A program made the translations under genes and the position numbers. From Planctomycetota bacterium (GTDB taxonomy: Bacteria; Planctomycetota; Phycisphaerae; Phycisphaerales; UBA1924): a DNA stretch of 64,000 bases. Of this stretch, positions 63,336 to 64,000 are shown in pieces. Every line of letters starts with the position of its first letter. Within the stretch, counting starts at the first letter, position 1. The stretch is from positions 186,001 through 250,000 of the forward strand of contig JAFIFX010000002.1 in the NCBI GenBank assembly GCA_020831805.1, written 5' to 3'. Below the pieces are notes generated by a model that was given only the letters and a program-made list of their open reading frames with translations, was not told the origin of the DNA and did no database searches.

Positions 63336-63671
63336 ATGTCATCCGCGGACGAAGCACGCCCGGTGCCCAAGCCCGAAATCGAAGAGCCGGAAGAGGTCAA
63401 GCTCGAGCGTGAGGCCCAGAAGATCGAAGAAGTCTCCCCCGAGGGACGCCCCGCCGTGCCCGAGATCAAGGCGGGCGGGATCGGGCTGATGCTCATTGCG
63501 ATCGTGGTTCTCTTGGTCGTGGTCGGGATCATTGTTGCGATCGCGTACCGGCCTGCGGCGGGCATCGCGATCGCGGCGTTTGGGTTGGTGATTCTTCTAT
63601 TCAACCCAGTCGTCTGGGCGAGCATCTTCCGCGCTTCGGAGCGGGAAGAGGTCGATCAGCACGGTCACTGA
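63336..63671 (+). CDS. small membrane protein with acidic N-terminus
   Basis: This 111-residue protein has an acidic, glutamate-rich N-terminus (residues 1-45, EIEEPEEVKLEREAQKIEEV) and two adjacent hydrophobic segments (IGLMLIAIVVLLVVVGIIVAI and AAGIAIAAFGLVILLFNPVVW). A short charged tail follows. No family is recognised. ATG 63336 has AGGAG upstream. It is followed by a small hydrophilic gene 32 bases downstream. Confidence 0.75.
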   Translation: MSSADEARPVPKPEIEEPEEVKLEREAQKIEEVSPEGRPAVPEIKAGGIGLMLIAIVVLLVVVGIIVAIAYRPAAGIAIAAFGLVILLFNPVVWASIFRASEREEVDQHGH

Positions 63672-63703
63672 GCACCCCGGGTTGTCCGGGCAGGAGTGGT
63701 CTC

Positions 63704-63910
63704 ATGGCGCGCGGGAATGGCAAGGACAAGGCCGATCACGATCGGAAAGAGAAGGACGAATCGATCAAGGCCGCCAGGGACGGCTGCGACCCGACGCCGA
63801 CCGTGAACGACCCCGAGGGGCGCACCGAGCGTCCCTGTCCGGAGGGCTATCCGGAAGAAACGCCCGCGGACCGGCCCGATGACCAGCAGGCTCCGGACCG
63901 CGGCTCATAA
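63704..63910 (+). CDS. small hydrophilic protein, unknown function
   Basis: This 68-residue protein is rich in Asp, Lys, Pro and Arg (MARGNGKDKADHDRKEKDE, then GCDPTPTVNDPEGRTERPCPEGYPEE). It has two Cys residues and is probably disordered. GGAG lies upstream of ATG 63704. It may be co-transcribed with the membrane gene. It resembles the short stress-related or CsbD-like proteins only in composition, not in a recognised motif. Confidence 0.6.
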   Translation: MARGNGKDKADHDRKEKDESIKAARDGCDPTPTVNDPEGRTERPCPEGYPEETPADRPDDQQAPDRGS

Positions 63911-63940
63911 CCTGATCAGGGAAATTTTGCGAATGTGTTC

Positions 63941-63969
63941 TTGACCCGCTTGCAGACAGTGGGCAAACT
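63941..63969 (+). promoter_or_regulatory. possible promoter at the window end
   Basis: TTGACC (63941-63946), a 17-base spacer and CAAACT (63964-63969). It would read into the sequence to the right of the window. Confidence 0.4.
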
Positions 63970-63973
63970 TGTG

Positions 63974-63999
63974 CATGTCTGGCGTGTGTTCCAGACATG
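63974..63999. promoter_or_regulatory. inverted repeat, possible operator
   Basis: CATGTCTGG and CCAGACATG flank an 8-base spacer, immediately after the possible promoter. Its position suggests a repressor site of an unseen downstream gene. Confidence 0.55.
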
Positions 64000-64000
64000 T

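Overview
The window is very GC-rich bacterial chromosome and most likely comes from a planctomycete, probably of the Phycisphaerae type. That placement is an inference from gene content. Five secreted proteins end in PEP-CTERM-like tails (Pro-x-Pro-Gly-Ala, a hydrophobic stretch, then Arg-Arg-Arg-Arg). One membrane protein ends in a CxxCGYxLxGL...CxECG zinc-ribbon motif of a kind common in planctomycetes. A small WXG100/FtsK cluster and several planctomycete-style hypothetical proteins point the same way. No 16S gene is present to settle it. The only RNA genes or elements recognised are an initiator tRNA-fMet and a TPP riboswitch.

Layout. 0-5.5 kb: DJ-1/PfpI protein, methyltransferase, DinB protein, alpha/beta hydrolase, then a TPP riboswitch and thiC. 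5.5-8.7 kb: an atypical, lower-GC pair of convergent ATPase genes, a predicted PD-(D/E)xK nuclease-DUF2075 helicase fusion and an AAA+ ATPase, which together form the best candidate for a little-described system. 8.8-12.1 kb: a repeat-built hypothetical protein, two small membrane proteins, a CarH-like B12-binding sensor and OsmC. 12.1-23.1 kb: two class V aminotransferases and two S9 peptidases flanking a Kef-type antiporter. 23.3-34.8 kb: housekeeping genes (EF-G-like GTPase, gltX, RsuA/RluB-type pseudouridine synthase, nuoB) with an old yellow enzyme, a coiled-coil protein, a BrkB/YihY protein and an ACT protein. 34.9-37.8 kb: PEP-CTERM protein, rpmH, rnc, membrane protein. 37.9-42.6 kb: type VII secretion-like cluster (EssC/FtsK-like ATPase plus three small helical proteins). 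42.7-52.6 kb: GltS-like symporter, PEP-CTERM proteins, ACR3 arsenite carrier, APC permease, tRNA-fMet and an ArsR/VOC/SRPBCC/DUF1579 operon whose regulator carries an amber codon. 53-64 kb: beta-carbonic anhydrase, P-type ATPase, pectate-lyase-3-like beta-helix protein, two PEP-CTERM proteins, NPP-type phosphodiesterase, ethylbenzene-dehydrogenase-like lipoprotein and two small proteins.

Three genome-scale signals stand out. (1) Many genes have a TAnnnT -10 box only 5-7 bases before the start codon and no Shine-Dalgarno, so they are probably transcribed as leaderless mRNAs. (2) The tetranucleotide ACGT is almost absent, and Asp-Val is written GAT-GTN although GAC is otherwise preferred; several of the few ACGT sites fall in genes that also look foreign. 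(3) Strand composition changes from C-rich to G-rich on the + strand between about 10 and 12 kb, as expected near a replication origin or at a rearrangement.

All functions are read from protein motifs and context by eye; no database search was run.
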